Part shown: one piece after another, positions 31,059 to 43,450 of the stretch | How the letters are laid out: every line of letters starts with the position of its first letter | Position numbering within the stretch: position 1 is the first letter of the stretch | Source: Citrus sinensis | Taxonomy: Eukaryota > Streptophyta > Magnoliopsida > Sapindales > Rutaceae | Direction: 5' to 3' | DNA: 64,000 nucleotides | NCBI RefSeq assembly: GCF_022201045.2 | Contig: NC_068559.1 | Span: forward strand, 3,198,501-3,262,500 | Made by a program: the position numbers and the translations under genes | The notes under the pieces: generated by a model | Databases searched by the model: none | What the model saw: the letters and a program-made list of their open reading frames with translations, nothing else | Told to the model about the DNA's origin: nothing

Positions 31059-34000
31059 ATGTACCTCTACAGTCTCACCCTCCAGCAACCTACCGGCATA
31101 ATAGCCGCCATTAACGGCAACTTCTCCGGCACCAAAACCCCCGAAATCGTCGTCGCCCGCGGCAAGGTCCTCGAGCTTCTCCGCCCCGAAAACTCCGGCA
31201 GGATCGAAACCCTCGTCTCCACCGAAATCTTTGGCGCTATTCGCTCCCTTGCCCAGTTCCGCCTTACCGGCTCGCAAAAAGACTACATCGTCGTCGGTTC
31301 GGACTCGGGTCGGATCGTAATCCTTGAATACAATCCGTCAAAGAATGTCTTCGATAAAATTCATCAAGAGACTTTCGGGAAGTCGGGTTGCCGTCGGATC
31401 GTTCCGGGTCAGTACTTGGCCGTTGACCCCAAGGGTCGAGCCGTTATGATTGGTGCTTGTGAAAAGCAAAAATTAGTTTATGTTTTGAATAGAGACACTG
31501 CTGCTAGGTTAACAATCTCTTCGCCTTTAGAAGCACATAAATCACACACGATAGTTTATTCAATATGCGGAATTGATTGCGGGTTTGATAACCCTATTTT
31601 CGCTGCCATTGAGTTGGATTACTCTGAGGCTGACCAGGATTCTACTGGGCAGGCTGCAAGCGAGGCACAGAAGAATTTGACATTTTATGAGCTAGATTTA
31701 GGGCTTAATCATGTTTCCAGGAAATGGTCAGAACCAGTGGATAATGGGGCTAATATGTTAGTTACGGTGCCTGGAGGAGGGGATGGGCCTAGTGGAGTTT
31801 TGGTTTGTGCTGAGAATTTTGTTATTTATAAGAATCAGGGTCATCCGGATGTTAGGGCTGTGATTCCTAGACGAGCGGATTTGCCAGCCGAACGTGGGGT
31901 TTTGATTGTTTCAGCCGCGACTCATAGGCAGAAAACATTGTTTTTCTTTTTGTTGCAGACTGAGTATGGGGATATATTTAAGGTTACTTTGGAGCATGAT
32001 AATGAGCATGTTAGTGAGTTGAAGATTAAGTATTTTGATACTATTCCGGTGACTGCATCAATGTGTGTGTTGAAGTCAGGGTATTTGTTTGCTGCTTCTG
32101 AGTTTGGGAACCATGCTTTGTATCAGTTTCAAGCAATTGGGGCTGACCCTGATGTAGAGGCCTCATCTTCTACGTTGATGGAGACTGAAGAAGGATTTCA
32201 GCCCGTGTTTTTTCAGCCTAGAGGGTTGAAGAATCTTGTGAGGATTGAGCAAGTTGAAAGTCTGATGCCAATAATGGATATGAGGATTGCGAATTTGTTT
32301 GAGGAGGAAGCGCCCCAGATATTTACATTATGTGGACGTGGTCCTCGTTCGTCTCTTAGGATACTGAGGCCAGGTTTGGCTGTGAGTGAGATGGCTGTGT
32401 CGCAGCTTCCTGGTGTCCCAAGTGCTGTTTGGACTGTGAAAAAGAATGTTAATGATGAGTTTGACGCATACATTGTTGTTTCTTTCAACAATGCCACTCT
32501 TGTGCTTTCAATTGGTGAAACTGTTGAAGAAGTTAGTGATAGCGGGTTTCTTGATACCACCCCTTCACTTGCTGTTTCACTAATAGGTGATGACTCTCTG
32601 ATGCAAGTTCATCCCAGTGGTATTAGGCATATTAGGGAAGATGGTCGTATTAATGAGTGGAGAACTCCAGGAAAGAGGACAATTGTTAAGGTTGGTTCCA
32701 ATAGACTTCAGGTGGTTATTGCACTGAGTGGAGGGGAGCTTATTTACTTCGAAGTAGATATGACCGGACAACTGTTGGAAGTGGAGAAGCATGAAATGTC
32801 TGGAGATGTGGCATGTTTGGATATTGCTTCAGTTCCTGAAGGAAGGAAGAGATCCCGTTTCCTTGCTGTGGGTTCGTATGACAATACAATACGTATCTTA
32901 TCATTGGATCCTGATGACTGTATGCAGATACTGAGTGTCCAAAGTGTGTCATCACCTCCAGAGTCGCTCCTTTTCCTTGAAGTGCAGGCATCGGTTGGTG
33001 GAGAGGATGGTGCTGATCATCCTGCTAGTCTTTTCCTCAATGCTGGTTTGCAGAATGGGGTTCTGTTTAGAACAGTGGTAGATATGGTGACAGGTCAGCT
33101 TTCAGATTCGCGTTCCAGATTCTTGGGATTGAGACCCCCAAAGCTCTTTTCTGTTGTTGTGGGAGGCCGGGCTGCGATGCTTTGCTTGTCTAGTCGACCA
33201 TGGCTTGGTTATATTCATCGAGGACGGTTCCTTTTAACACCTTTATCTTATGAGACTCTTGAATACGCTGCCTCATTTTCATCTGATCAGTGTGTGGAGG
33301 GTGTTGTTTCTGTTGCTGGGAATGCATTGAGGGTTTTTACCATTGAGCGACTAGGAGAAACCTTTAATGAAACAGCTCTTCCTTTAAGGTACACACCAAG
33401 AAGATTTGTTCTTCAACCTAAGAAGAAATTGATGGTAATTATTGAGACTGATCAAGGAGCACTCACTGCGGAAGAGCGTGAAGCTGCGAAAAAGGAGTGC
33501 TTTGAGGCTGCTGGAATGGGGGAAAATGGAAATGGTAATATGGACCAGATGGAGAATGGTGACGATGAGAATAAGTATGATCCCCTCTCCGATGAGCAAT
33601 ATGGTTATCCGAAGGCAGAATCAGACAAGTGGGTTTCTTGCATTAGAGTTCTTGATCCAAGATCAGCTAATACTACTTGCCTACTAGAACTTCAGGACAA
33701 TGAGGCTGCCTTCAGCATTTGTACTGTGAATTTTCATGATAAGGAGCATGGAACTCTCTTGGCTGTTGGTACAGCTAAGGGACTGCAGTTTTGGCCCAAA
33801 AGAAACATTGTTGCTGGTTATATTCATATTTATAGGTTTGTGGAAGAGGGGAAATCCCTTGAACTACTGCACAAGACACAAGTAGAGGGCATTCCTCTTG
33901 CTTTATGCCAGTTTCAGGGTAGATTACTTGCTGGAATAGGCCCTGTGCTGAGATTGTATGACTTGGGGAAGAAGAGATTGCTTAGAAAATGTGAGAATAA

Positions 34001-35208
34001 GCTGTTTCCTAACACTATTGTCTCAATTAACACCTATCGTGATCGAATCTATGTAGGTGACATCCAAGAGGTATGTTTCCTGATTGATTTAAATTCAATT
34101 TTTTTTTCCCTCTATATTTCACATTGTTGTATGTTCCATATATGTATACTGTCATGCATGTGGTTTTTGGATGATTCATTTCAATTCCTGTTAATGGATC
34201 ATCTAATGACTCTGTCTTATGTCGCTTGGTAATGGTCTGCTGACGGTGGTCTACATGTAAATTGAATTGTTCACTGATTCTTTTTTCTTCAACTGCTGTG
34301 CCTTGCAGTCATTCCATTTCTGCAAGTATAGACGGGATGAGAATCAACTCTATATTTTTGCTGACGATTCTGTTCCAAGATGGCTCACTGCAGCACATCA
34401 CATAGATTTTGACACCATGGCCGGTGCCGACAAGTTTGGTAATATCTATTTTGTGCGACTACCACAGGATGTTTCTGATGAGATAGAAGAAGATCCGACT
34501 GGTGGGAAGATAAAGTGGGAGCAGGGGAAGCTTAACGGAGCTCCCAACAAGATGGAGGAGATAGTACAGTTTCATGTTGGTGATGTGGTCACATCCTTGC
34601 AGAAGGCATCCCTGGTTCCAGGTGGTGGGGAGAGTGTCATTTATGGAACAGTGATGGGTAGCTTGGGAGCTATGCTTGCATTTTCATCCCGTGATGACGT
34701 TGACTTCTTTTCTCACCTTGAGATGCATATGAGGCAGGAACATCCACCTTTATGTGGTCGTGATCACATGGCTTACAGATCAGCTTATTTCCCTGTTAAG
34801 GTAAACTTTACGGCTTTATCCTCTGATATGAACACATTATTGCTGTTGTAGATTTTGATGATTACATTTGAAATGTTTGGTGTTGCATTCCTTAGTGAAT
34901 TATTAAGAAGAAATATTTGAAAATGATCTATTCTGTGCCAGCAACGTGCATTTATCCTGGAAATGCTTTAGTTGTGAACTACTGTAAAAAAAAAATGTTA
35001 TTACATGGTTTATGTGGTATGAATATTTGCTCTCTTGTAAGGTTTCTGATGGTATGAAGTAATTTTGCAGGACGTGATTGATGGGGATCTATGTGAGCAG
35101 TTCCCAACCCTGTCTTTAGATTTGCAAAGAAAAATTGCCGATGAATTGGATAGGACTCCTGGAGAGATCCTCAAGAAACTTGAAGAAATCAGAAACAAGA
35201 TCGTTTGA
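31059..35208 (+). CDS. SF3B3: splicing factor 3B subunit 3 (SF3b130/SAP130)
   Basis: A core component of the SF3b complex of the U2 snRNP, which acts in branch-point recognition in the nucleus. Three coding exons, 31059-34070, 34309-34800 and 35071-35208, with phase-0 introns (GTATGT, GTAAAC donors), encode 1213 aa, close to the 1214 aa of Arabidopsis. The start MYLYSLTLQQPTGIIAAING is typical. The protein is the three-propeller DDB1/CPSF-A type: MMS1-like N-terminal region (e.g. GKSGCRRIVPGQYLAVDPKG), a charged insert rich in Asn, Asp and Glu near residues 820-850 (MGENGNGNMDQMENGDDENK), and the CPSF-A region with RWLTAAHHIDFDTMAGADKF, ending in EEIRNKIV. Apparent read-through past 34070 is intron. 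It is convergent with the lipase pair. Confidence 0.97.
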
Positions 35209-35702
35209 GAGAAGAAGAAACTATTTGGATGTAGCGTTTATTGTTGTTATTTTATTTGTTGTATATACGGGCAGCAATCTTGTGATTTGCTAAAGTAGGA
35301 TTTTAGCTTGTATTGTTGAAATTTTTCTGTGTTCCTCTGTACTGCTACTTGGTACTCTTAACTAATGCCGGAACCTGTTCAAGTGTCCTTCCTTGAATGA
35401 TTACAAATGCTTCAATTCCTTTACGTCTTTCAAAGAGGCAGTCATACTCATCTAATGCATACAAGATTTTATCTAAGAAATAACATTTTTTAAATCATTT
35501 TTACGTAAAATTACAACGAATTTCTTAAGGTAGTATCAACTTCAATGTACAAACTTGTAGAGTGTCGATACCCATCTTTGAATCATTCTAATCTAATGAT
35601 CTCAAAGAAACCATCTCCAATTTTTCCCTAATTAAAATGGGGTGGGGGGGAAGGCCACATAAACTTGACTGTACAAGCAGAAAGAATAGCTAGAGAAGCT
35701 CT
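35209..35702. other. 3' intergenic gap between convergent genes
   Basis: 3'UTR sequence of SF3B3 from the left and of the first lipase gene from the right. No gene. Confidence 0.45.
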
Positions 35703-37267
35703 CTACATTTCTGAATTTCCGGAAGAAACTCTCTTATCTAACCAATTGATAATGTCTCTAAACACAATGTTAATATTCTCTAGTGGCTCTCCATAGAGTA
35801 AACCATGCCACATTCCTGGATACAATTTGAGATCCTTATCCTTGCTCGAAGCCACTTCAAACAATTCCTTGCTTGCGCTTTGATCTGTCACCTTGTCTTC
35901 CTCTCCATGAAGAACCAAAAACGGCAGCGAAACCTGTAATGTAATTGACCGGAAAAATCAAGAAAGCTTAATGGTAATGTAAAAAACACATGGTATACAT
36001 GTAATGCAAATGTGTGATGAAACAAACCTCCTGAAGCCTCTTTTCCAGATCCAAGCTAATTCTGAAAAGCTCATAGCCAGTTTTCATCCGAGGTGGCCCT
36101 TTGTAGCAATATTTATTTGCTCTAACCTGTTCAGAATTAAGCAAAACAAATTCAAGAATGCATAATCAAACTTAATGATAAAAAAAATGACAACGATTAA
36201 AGATGATACATGCATGCACCTGCTCTCTAACGGCAGCCTCTTTAAACGCAATCTCGATGATATCCTGACCTTTGATTGCTTTCCATTTTGGAAGCCACTT
36301 GCAAAGGGTGCTCAAAATGCTGATCATAACAGGATGTGGCTTCATGTCATTTGCAATCTGTATATATATTTATAGATGTGAAACAAAATGTAATGCAAAT
36401 TCTTGATCATCCAATAACATGTATCCTGAGAGCATAAGTTAATGCACGTACATGGCAAGTACGAGAGAGATTACCTACCTTGCACATGGGTGCAGCCAAG
36501 ATAGCACCACTCCAGTAATCAGGCTTCTTTCTGTGTAAAAGAAGAGCCATTGCTCCTCCCATGGACTCTCCTAACAAGAATTTCATCTTCCCTTTATTTT
36601 CTCCCCTCTCTATCAATGCAATACACAAGAAAATTAATAAGAACTTGAAAACTATGTTACAGTAATGAATTTGATTAAATATTGTTAAATTAACTCACCA
36701 CAAATGCTAGTGAAATGATTGTCATAGTCGTCTACAAGATTATCAAAATTTTCTATATAGGCTTGCAAGCCATCTGATTTTCCATGACCTTCACAATCCA
36801 TCCCATACACTCCATATCCCACATTTACAAGCCGTGTTGCAGTGCCTGCAGATTAAAATTTTGCACCTATTATAATTAAATTATTGAATTTATTATTATT
36901 ATTATTAAGTGTAAAGATGTAAATACAGACTGTCCATGGTGATGCTACACTCCATGGCATAGCCATGGCAAATGAAGATCAATGCTTTTGGTTCTTGATT
37001 GATTGGAAGCCATCTGCATGTGAAAAGCTTTAATCCCCGCGAGTTTTCGGTAAAATCCTTGAAAAAAAATTAACTTGAATGTTAGTTTAAAAAAAGTTGT
37101 AAAACAATCAAAGTAAGAAAAAATTAAATTAATTTGCAGTCTATTTACCTCTTCATATCTGACACTTTCAGTTCTCTCAGCCTGTAAAACATCGAACAAA
37201 CCAACAATAAGAATCTGAAAATGACATAAACATCAAAGCATTTAATGATTACATTAAAAAATACCAT
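35703..37267 (-). CDS. monoacylglycerol lipase / caffeoylshikimate esterase-like, copy 1
   Basis: An alpha/beta hydrolase of the plant MAGL/CSE family. Eight coding exons: 37267-37265, 37181-37149, 37057-36931, 36845-36699, 36609-36479, 36357-36220, 36126-36028, 35933-35703, giving 302 aa. Exon 1 contributes only the ATG (donor GTATTT). Motifs: NSRGLKLFTCRWLP, FICHGYAMECSITMDS with the HG oxyanion segment, GMDCEGHGKSDG, the nucleophile elbow LLGESMGGAMALLLHRKKPD (Ser in GESMG), the acid in LHGEEDKVTD and the catalytic His in GMWHGLLYGEP. All three catalytic residues are present. The exon 3 acceptor is AAG, weaker than the usual CAG. No signal peptide. Substrate (monoacylglycerol, lysophospholipid or caffeoyl ester) cannot be told from sequence. 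Internal exon lengths match copy 2. Confidence 0.93.
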
Positions 37268-38354
37268 GAAGAGAAGTCCTCAGAATTCTTGTTATATGAA
37301 TTAAGAAGAGAAAATTGATCATAAATGATCAGGGATCAAGCAGAAGGTGTTCAGAAATTTATTTATATGAGAATGCAAATGGATAAAAATGTGCCTGGAT
37401 TATCGGAGTCAAAAAGGATGAAAAAAAAAGTTCAAAGAAAGTTATTAACGGTAGTTAATTTTTAAAATGGTTTACAAAATTATCCAAGGCAATGATTTTA
37501 GACCCAAATTAGGAAAGAGGTAAAAGTAGAATATATACTGAGAAATTTTATCTCTACTATTATTTATATGAATGATAACGAGAAATATACGGAGTCACAT
37601 GACTTTTCAAGAGTCTTAAATGGTGTCGTAACCATAATATTATCACCACTTACTGATATATTATTGCATGGTGATATAATGATATAGAGGTGTCGCGTGT
37701 TAGCAATATCTAAAACTTGATTGATTTCTTACTTTTCATGAATTGTACATTTATAATAATTTATGATTAAAAAATCAGTTTATCTCTGGTTTACATATAA
37801 GTGTAGAAAATAAAAGAAAAATATTCAGACACTCCATTTAGATTAGAACTTAGAAGGCCTTAAAATCTCTCTTAAAATAGAAAAAAGAAGAAATGAACAA
37901 AGAAACATAAAGGGTACTCAGTTGTAAATTGTAATAGGAACTTTTAGTAAATTTGTTGCCAACAATTTGACTTCATTTCCCTTTGTTCGCAATTTGCACT
38001 AATGAATTTCTAAATGCTATAATTAAGGGTCCATTTGAAATGCTATAATAAGTTAATTTTGGTATTTGGTAAAATTAATAATATAAAATATTTAATTTAG
38101 TTATCAATTATTATATGTACACAATAAAAAAATTATATATATGCTTACACATTTTTAAATAAATTTTATTCTAACATTATATCTAATATAATCATTTATA
38201 TTTTTACAGCAATTTAACAGTGAAATTTACTAAACATTTACGACTATTTTTAAAACTTATAACATTTTTAAAAGTGAATTTTATTAAACGTTTAACTGAT
38301 TTTTTTCACAATTGATTATTTGTATAGTACAACTAATAGTAACTATTTTAAAAG
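37268..38354. other. upstream region of lipase copy 1, no gene
   Basis: AT-rich promoter and intergenic DNA. GGGTCCATTTGAAATG near 38029 resembles a MITE end, but a partner end with a target duplication was not established. Confidence 0.35.
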
Positions 38355-39097
38355 TTATATATTACTAAACTAACCCCTTTTACCCTTTGTTTTCCCATGA
38401 TAGGATGGTTTATCCTTGTGGGCGTGACCATTTTCACTTATCATTAACTTCAGTTTTAAGCATCAATTTTGATCCTATTTTGAAAAGTAGAATAAATTGA
38501 AATTTGATTAATTGCTTTATTTTGTTTGGTAAAAAAACATAATGATTTGTAATCTTATTTCTTGAACATGAAGTTTCAATAACATTCCATGATCTAGAAG
38601 ACAATTTTCATATTCAAGCTTCTAAATGAGTGTATATTACCAAACTGGCCCTATTTACCCTTTGTTTTCCGATGATAGGATGGCTTATCCTTGCTAGGCC
38701 ATTTTCACTTATCATTAACTTCAATTTTAAGCATCAATTTTGATCCCAGTTTGAAAAGTAGAATAAAGTCCAATTTTCTTTTATCCCTAGAACCTGTAAT
38801 ACTTATGCCCATGCCTTAGCAAAGTTTGCTCTAAGGAATTCTTCCACTGATGTCTGGGTTGATACATTTCCAGCTGAAGTGCAGAATGTAATGAATTGTG
38901 TTGTTTCCTAAGGAATGAAATGTTTACTTTCTTTTCAAAAAAAAAAAAGAATAAATTGAAATTTGATTAATTGCTTTATTTTGTTTGGTAAAAAAAGATA
39001 ATGATTTGTAATCTTATTTCTTGAACATGAAGTTTTAATAACATTCCATGATCTAGAAGACAATTTTCATATTCAAGCTTCTAACTAAATGAGTAAC
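38355..39097. repeat. tandem duplication of ~275 bp, second copy interrupted
   Basis: Copy 1 runs from about 38355 to 38627 and copy 2 from 38628 to 39097. They share runs such as TTCACTTATCATTAACTTCA, ATTGCTTTATTTTGTTTGGT and ATTCCATGATCTAGAAGACA. Copy 2 is split by a LINE fragment at 38768-38947. Non-coding. Confidence 0.85.
38768..38947 (+). mobile_element. 5'-truncated LINE (L1-type) 3' end
   Basis: A 180-bp insertion ending in a poly-A tail and flanked by an 8-bp duplication AGAATAAA (38760-38767 and 38948-38955). The frame ending near 38910 reads AHALAKFALRNSS, then VWVDTFPAEVQNVMNCVVS and a stop, which matches the C-terminal RNase H domain (RVT_3 type) of plant L1 retrotransposons. 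Only the last ~38 codons remain, as expected for incomplete reverse transcription. The intact sister copy of the duplication shows the site before insertion. Confidence 0.88.
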
Positions 39098-39780
39098 AAA
39101 GGGAGGTTGTGAGTTCTAAAAGGGGTCTTTATAATTATTTCTAAAACATAAGAGTCTCTATAACTATTTCACTGAACCATTGAGGTGTGGTTATACTTTT
39201 CCTTGATACTGCTCATACAATTTTTTTTTTAATGTCATAAAAGTATTGTATACGCATGGTAATATGTGCCAGTATATATTTAATGATGGTATATGATTTT
39301 GATCTGATGGACGTGTTTCCAGCTCTCTTTAGAAAGTTGTGAGTCTCACTGCACAACTCTACCCATGAGAACTGGACACGTGGCATGTCACTCACCATAA
39401 CGATGCCCTTCAGTTCTCTAATTTTACGTTGACAATGTAGTGGAAAGGATCGGAATAAAAAGCCCCCACTGACGAACTTTTGTATGATTTTTGCATTCAA
39501 TCACAAGATTTCGTCAACATACAAGCATCTAAAGAAGCAACCAACCTCAAACCCATCTTAGTTTTTATTTTCTTTTCTCACTTCAACCCATCCTCCAACC
39601 GATAAAGTCTAGAATTCTTCCGATGTATCAACATACATCCATTCAAAACACAGAAAAGCCAGAGCAATGGCACAAGATATACAATTTCTATATCTACATC
39701 TCCACTTTCACCTATCATCCAATTGAAACTCAACTGGGCTAGTGAACACATACGATTTCCTTTTGCTTCAATAGTTCAAC
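39098..39780. other. 3' flank of lipase copy 2, no gene
   Basis: Includes the 3'UTR of lipase copy 2. A 95-codon minus-strand ORF at 39213-39500 has no recognised family. Confidence 0.35.
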
Positions 39781-42539
39781 TCACTTCAGACTTATCAAAT
39801 CATCATTGTTATGTTTTAGTTCCATCTCTATTCTTGAATTGCCCGTGGCAACCCTCTCATCTAACCAATTCAAAATGTCCCTGAACACAATCTGTGTGTT
39901 CTCCTCTGGCTCCCCGTAAAGCAAACCGTGCCACATCCCCTCGTAAAGCTTCATGGTCTTGTCAGAGCTCGATGCCACTTTGAATAATTGAATGCTAACA
40001 GCTTTATCCGTCACTTTATCCTCTTCGCCGTGGAGAACTATAAACGGTATTGAAACCTGAGAATGACAGTTAAAAGGATTTAGTAAACATAAATTTTTTT
40101 CTTGACCATTAATTCACAACAGTTGTGGATTAAAAGTCACGCTTTCGTGTTAAAAATTTTAGAACATACCTCGTCAAGTCTATTCTCAAGATCCATACTG
40201 ACCCTCATAAGTTCGTAACCGGTTTTCAATCGGGGACGCCCTTTGTAACAATACGGATTTGCTCTAATCTGTAAATTGACTTAAGATTAATTATTAAACA
40301 AAGAATTGTATACAAATTCTAAATTAAAAGAGGTTGTTATTGCTACGATTATTTCTTTACCTCTTTTCTTTTCTCAGGTAATTTAAATGCAACATCAACG
40401 ATATCTTGACTCGGGATGATTTTCCAAGTTGGAATAAATTTGCAAAGCTTGGTGAGGACAGAGATAACAAGAGGATGTGGCTTCACATTTTCAGCAATCT
40501 GCACGTAAATAATGTGACATTAATTAAATTCAAGTAAACACTCTGTTTTTGTTTTTTAAATAACATGAAATCTGAGGGCAGAACTAAATTAAATTACACG
40601 TGTCCAAATGATCCCATTCTTGACCCAGCTTTTGAGCAAGATCATATGCATAAAAGTCGATTTGTAGCTGTTTAAATTTGAATGGCCCAGATAAAAGTCA
40701 GAGGTGTGAGCTTGATTAAGAAGGAAGCTAACTGCTACTTTACATGTCACTGAAGCTCTGGTACTAAAATAACTAGTCAATGTATTGATACATAATAAGA
40801 TGAACTGGTTAATAATATAAAAAAAAAAATCTAAAGTAAAGATGACAAAAAAGTATATATAGAATGAATACAATATGGTACAGCTTTCCATTGAAAACCT
40901 CAAATTTTTCGTTGCTGGCCCCAAATTTTTATTTCTAATGAACTTGGGATATATTATATAAATATGCAAAAATTTTAAAGTCGTCAACGAAAAATTTGGA
41001 AGTGTATAATAAACAGCTCGAGGCTTTTCCCAGACAGTGAGAGACGTTATTGTAAATATTCTTTAAGAATTATTATTCAAATTACATATACATCTATTTT
41101 TTAAACTTGTGAATGCCAATTGTCTTATATTTATTTGCTTCATCAGCTATTAGAAACTATTTCATATCTTCAAATTAAAAAAAACACTATAAAGAGTAGA
41201 AGAATTTTTTTGCATAACAACTCTGAAGAATAATTTATTTTTCTATATAGTCTAGTAGAAAATGATAAAAAAAAAAACAAAAACATGGGGCTCACTCAGT
41301 CACTCACCTACCCACTAAGCTAAAAGATTGTGCCATTTTTTAAACAGGCGCTGTTTATTTTCCCAAGAAAATTTCCAGTTTAAAAAAAAAAAGTGAAGAC
41401 CAGAGAGAGAAAGTAAATAGGGTGCACTGGATCCAACTTTCCAGGACCCCATATTTTTTTTCCAGGCTACCAAACAAACGTGCACCACACATCAAAGAGA
41501 ATCAAACAAACAAAAAGAAGATGAACAAAATAATAGGCGCACACAGAAGCTGCTTCAATAAGAAACACACACTTGGACTTGACAATAATTAATAATTAGT
41601 ACTTGCCTTACACATAGGAGCCACCAATACCGCACCATCAAAATAATCTGGCTTTTTCCTGTGTAACAGGAGAACCATTGCTCCCCCCATTGACTCTCCC
41701 AGTAAATATCTCATTTTTTCCTTATTCTCTTCCTTTTCTGAAGAAACAGATACAAACAAAATAAATAAAGTCCAAAAAAAAAAAAATTATGTTCATGAAT
41801 AAACTGAGGAGGTATTTGAAGAATTTTAGATGTGCCCTTTAGTTAAAAAGATGATAGGATTGGATTTTAATTACCACAGATGCTTGTAAAATGATTCAAG
41901 CAATCATCAACAAGATCATCAAAGTTGTTGATGTAACCACTCAACCCAGCTGACTTTCCATGGCCTTGATAATCAATTCCGTAACATGCATAGCCTTCAT
42001 TAGCTAGCCTAATAGCGGTACCTGATGAATTTTTTTTTCCCCACAATTAAATGACACTTGTTAACTAGCATTCATAATCAAGTTTACAGAAGGATAATTA
42101 AGTTGATTAATTAAATTTTGACAAAGTCAAAATAAATATATACTTACTGTTCATTCCGATGCTGCACTCCATTGCATAGCCATGGCATATGAAAATCAAA
42201 GCCTTTGGTTCTTGGTTCTGCGGAATCCAGCTACATGTAAAGAGCTTTACTCCTCGAGAATTCAAGATAAATTCCTGTAAAAGTAAAAAAAAAATTAAAA
42301 TTATAAATTAGCCAAACTAAAGGGTTATATAAATAAATTAAAAAATCAATCTAATTCTGTAAAAACAAAAATGAGGACACCAACCTCATCATATTTGATA
42401 TTGTGATCAATTTCAGAAGCCTGTAAATACATATTCAAAACCCAGAAAGAAAAGTATTAGAGACCGTTAAACTTATAAATAAATAAAAAATGAAAAACAA
42501 ACAAGAATAAAGAATAGAGAAAGAAGATGAACAAACCAT
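39781..42539 (-). CDS. monoacylglycerol lipase / caffeoylshikimate esterase-like, copy 2
   Basis: A paralogue of copy 1. Eight coding exons: 42539-42537 (ATG only, donor GTTTGT), 42420-42385, 42274-42148, 42021-41875, 41737-41607, 40498-40361, 40268-40170, 40056-39781, giving 318 aa. Exons 3 to 7 are 127, 147, 131, 138 and 99 nt, identical in length to those of copy 1, so the two arose by tandem duplication. Motifs: EFILNSRGVKLFTC, FICHGYAMECSIGMNSTA, GIDYQGHGKSAG, LLGESMGGAMVLLLHRKKPD (nucleophile Ser), LHGEEDKVTD (acid), GMWHGLLYGEP (His). The C-terminus is longer (ends DDLISLK). Intron 5 is 1.1 kb and begins with a GC donor (AAG|GCAAGT). A soluble cytosolic or membrane-associated esterase is expected; the substrate is unknown. 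Confidence 0.94.
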
Positions 42540-42958
42540 TGAAGGACAGCAGATATAAACCAGACACAGAGATTTTTTAAATCTCCAGATGATATTAAAA
42601 AAAAAACAGAAACTGGGTCGTTGTTTCTTTTCCTTTCGAATTTTTTAAATTTCTGATAGAATTATAGAGAAGGAAGAAGAAAGGGAGAAAAAGCTGAGTT
42701 GTTAAAGAAATAAAAGATGGTAGCAAAGAATTTCAAAATCGAAACTGAGTCTGCAGAGGAAAGTTGGAAAAAAGAAAGAGAAGGTTGCTACGAAATAGGA
42801 AAGAGGAATGAAATCTGATGAGAAAATTCCGCTAGTGTATGGATTCTTATAATAACAGGGAAGGGAAACGTTAGCACACTTTGATAACTTTGTACATTTA
42901 TTATGTCAAATAATAATAAGGTTTGATGACACTTTTACCCAACTTAATATTTTTTATT
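42540..42958. other. 5'UTR and promoter region of lipase copy 2
   Basis: Purine-rich on the plus strand (AGAAGGAAGAAGAAAGG-type runs at 42664-42690), hence CT-rich on the coding strand, as is common in plant 5'UTRs. No other gene. Confidence 0.45.
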
Positions 42959-43450
42959 AGATAAATTATCATTTTATTACTAACGTTATTCTAACATATC
43001 ATGTCAGTACCATGATTTGTCGAAAAATGCATTTTACTACCAAACATTTACTTCATTATCAATCCACTACTATTTCGTTAAGAAAACATTAATGTTTAAC
43101 AGAAATTGAGTTAAAAGTCAATTTTACTCCCAAGAATTTAAAAGATAATTTTACCCGTTGTAATTTAAGTATTATATGTCAGAATAACTTTGGTAATAAA
43201 ATGATAATTTCACTAAAAATTTGGTAGTAAAATGATAATTTATCTATCAAATTAACAGATAATTTTACTCTTACAACTGAAAATGTCTTTGATGCCCTTA
43301 TGACATTAGTAAGACACCAACAAATTTTTAACGTTCTTAACGGAATAATAGTGAATTGATAACGATGCAAATGTTTGATAGTAAAATATATTTTTCGATA
43401 AATTATGGTACTGACATGATATGTCAGTCGGTAGTAAAATGATAATATCT
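42959..43450. mobile_element. MULE-type MITE
   Basis: A 492-bp foldback element with ~135-bp terminal inverted repeats (left AGATAAATTATCATTTTATT, right complemented AGATATTATCATTTTACTA) and a 9-bp target duplication TTTTTTATT (42950-42958 and 43451-43459). The duplication is low in complexity, so chance agreement is somewhat more likely than for the other elements. No ORF of note. Confidence 0.78.

Noticed and set aside
34071-34232. Continuation of the SF3B3 frame beyond 34070
   Set aside because: A GTATGT donor stands at 34071 and the SF3B3 sequence resumes in phase at 34309; the read-through residues do not match the family.
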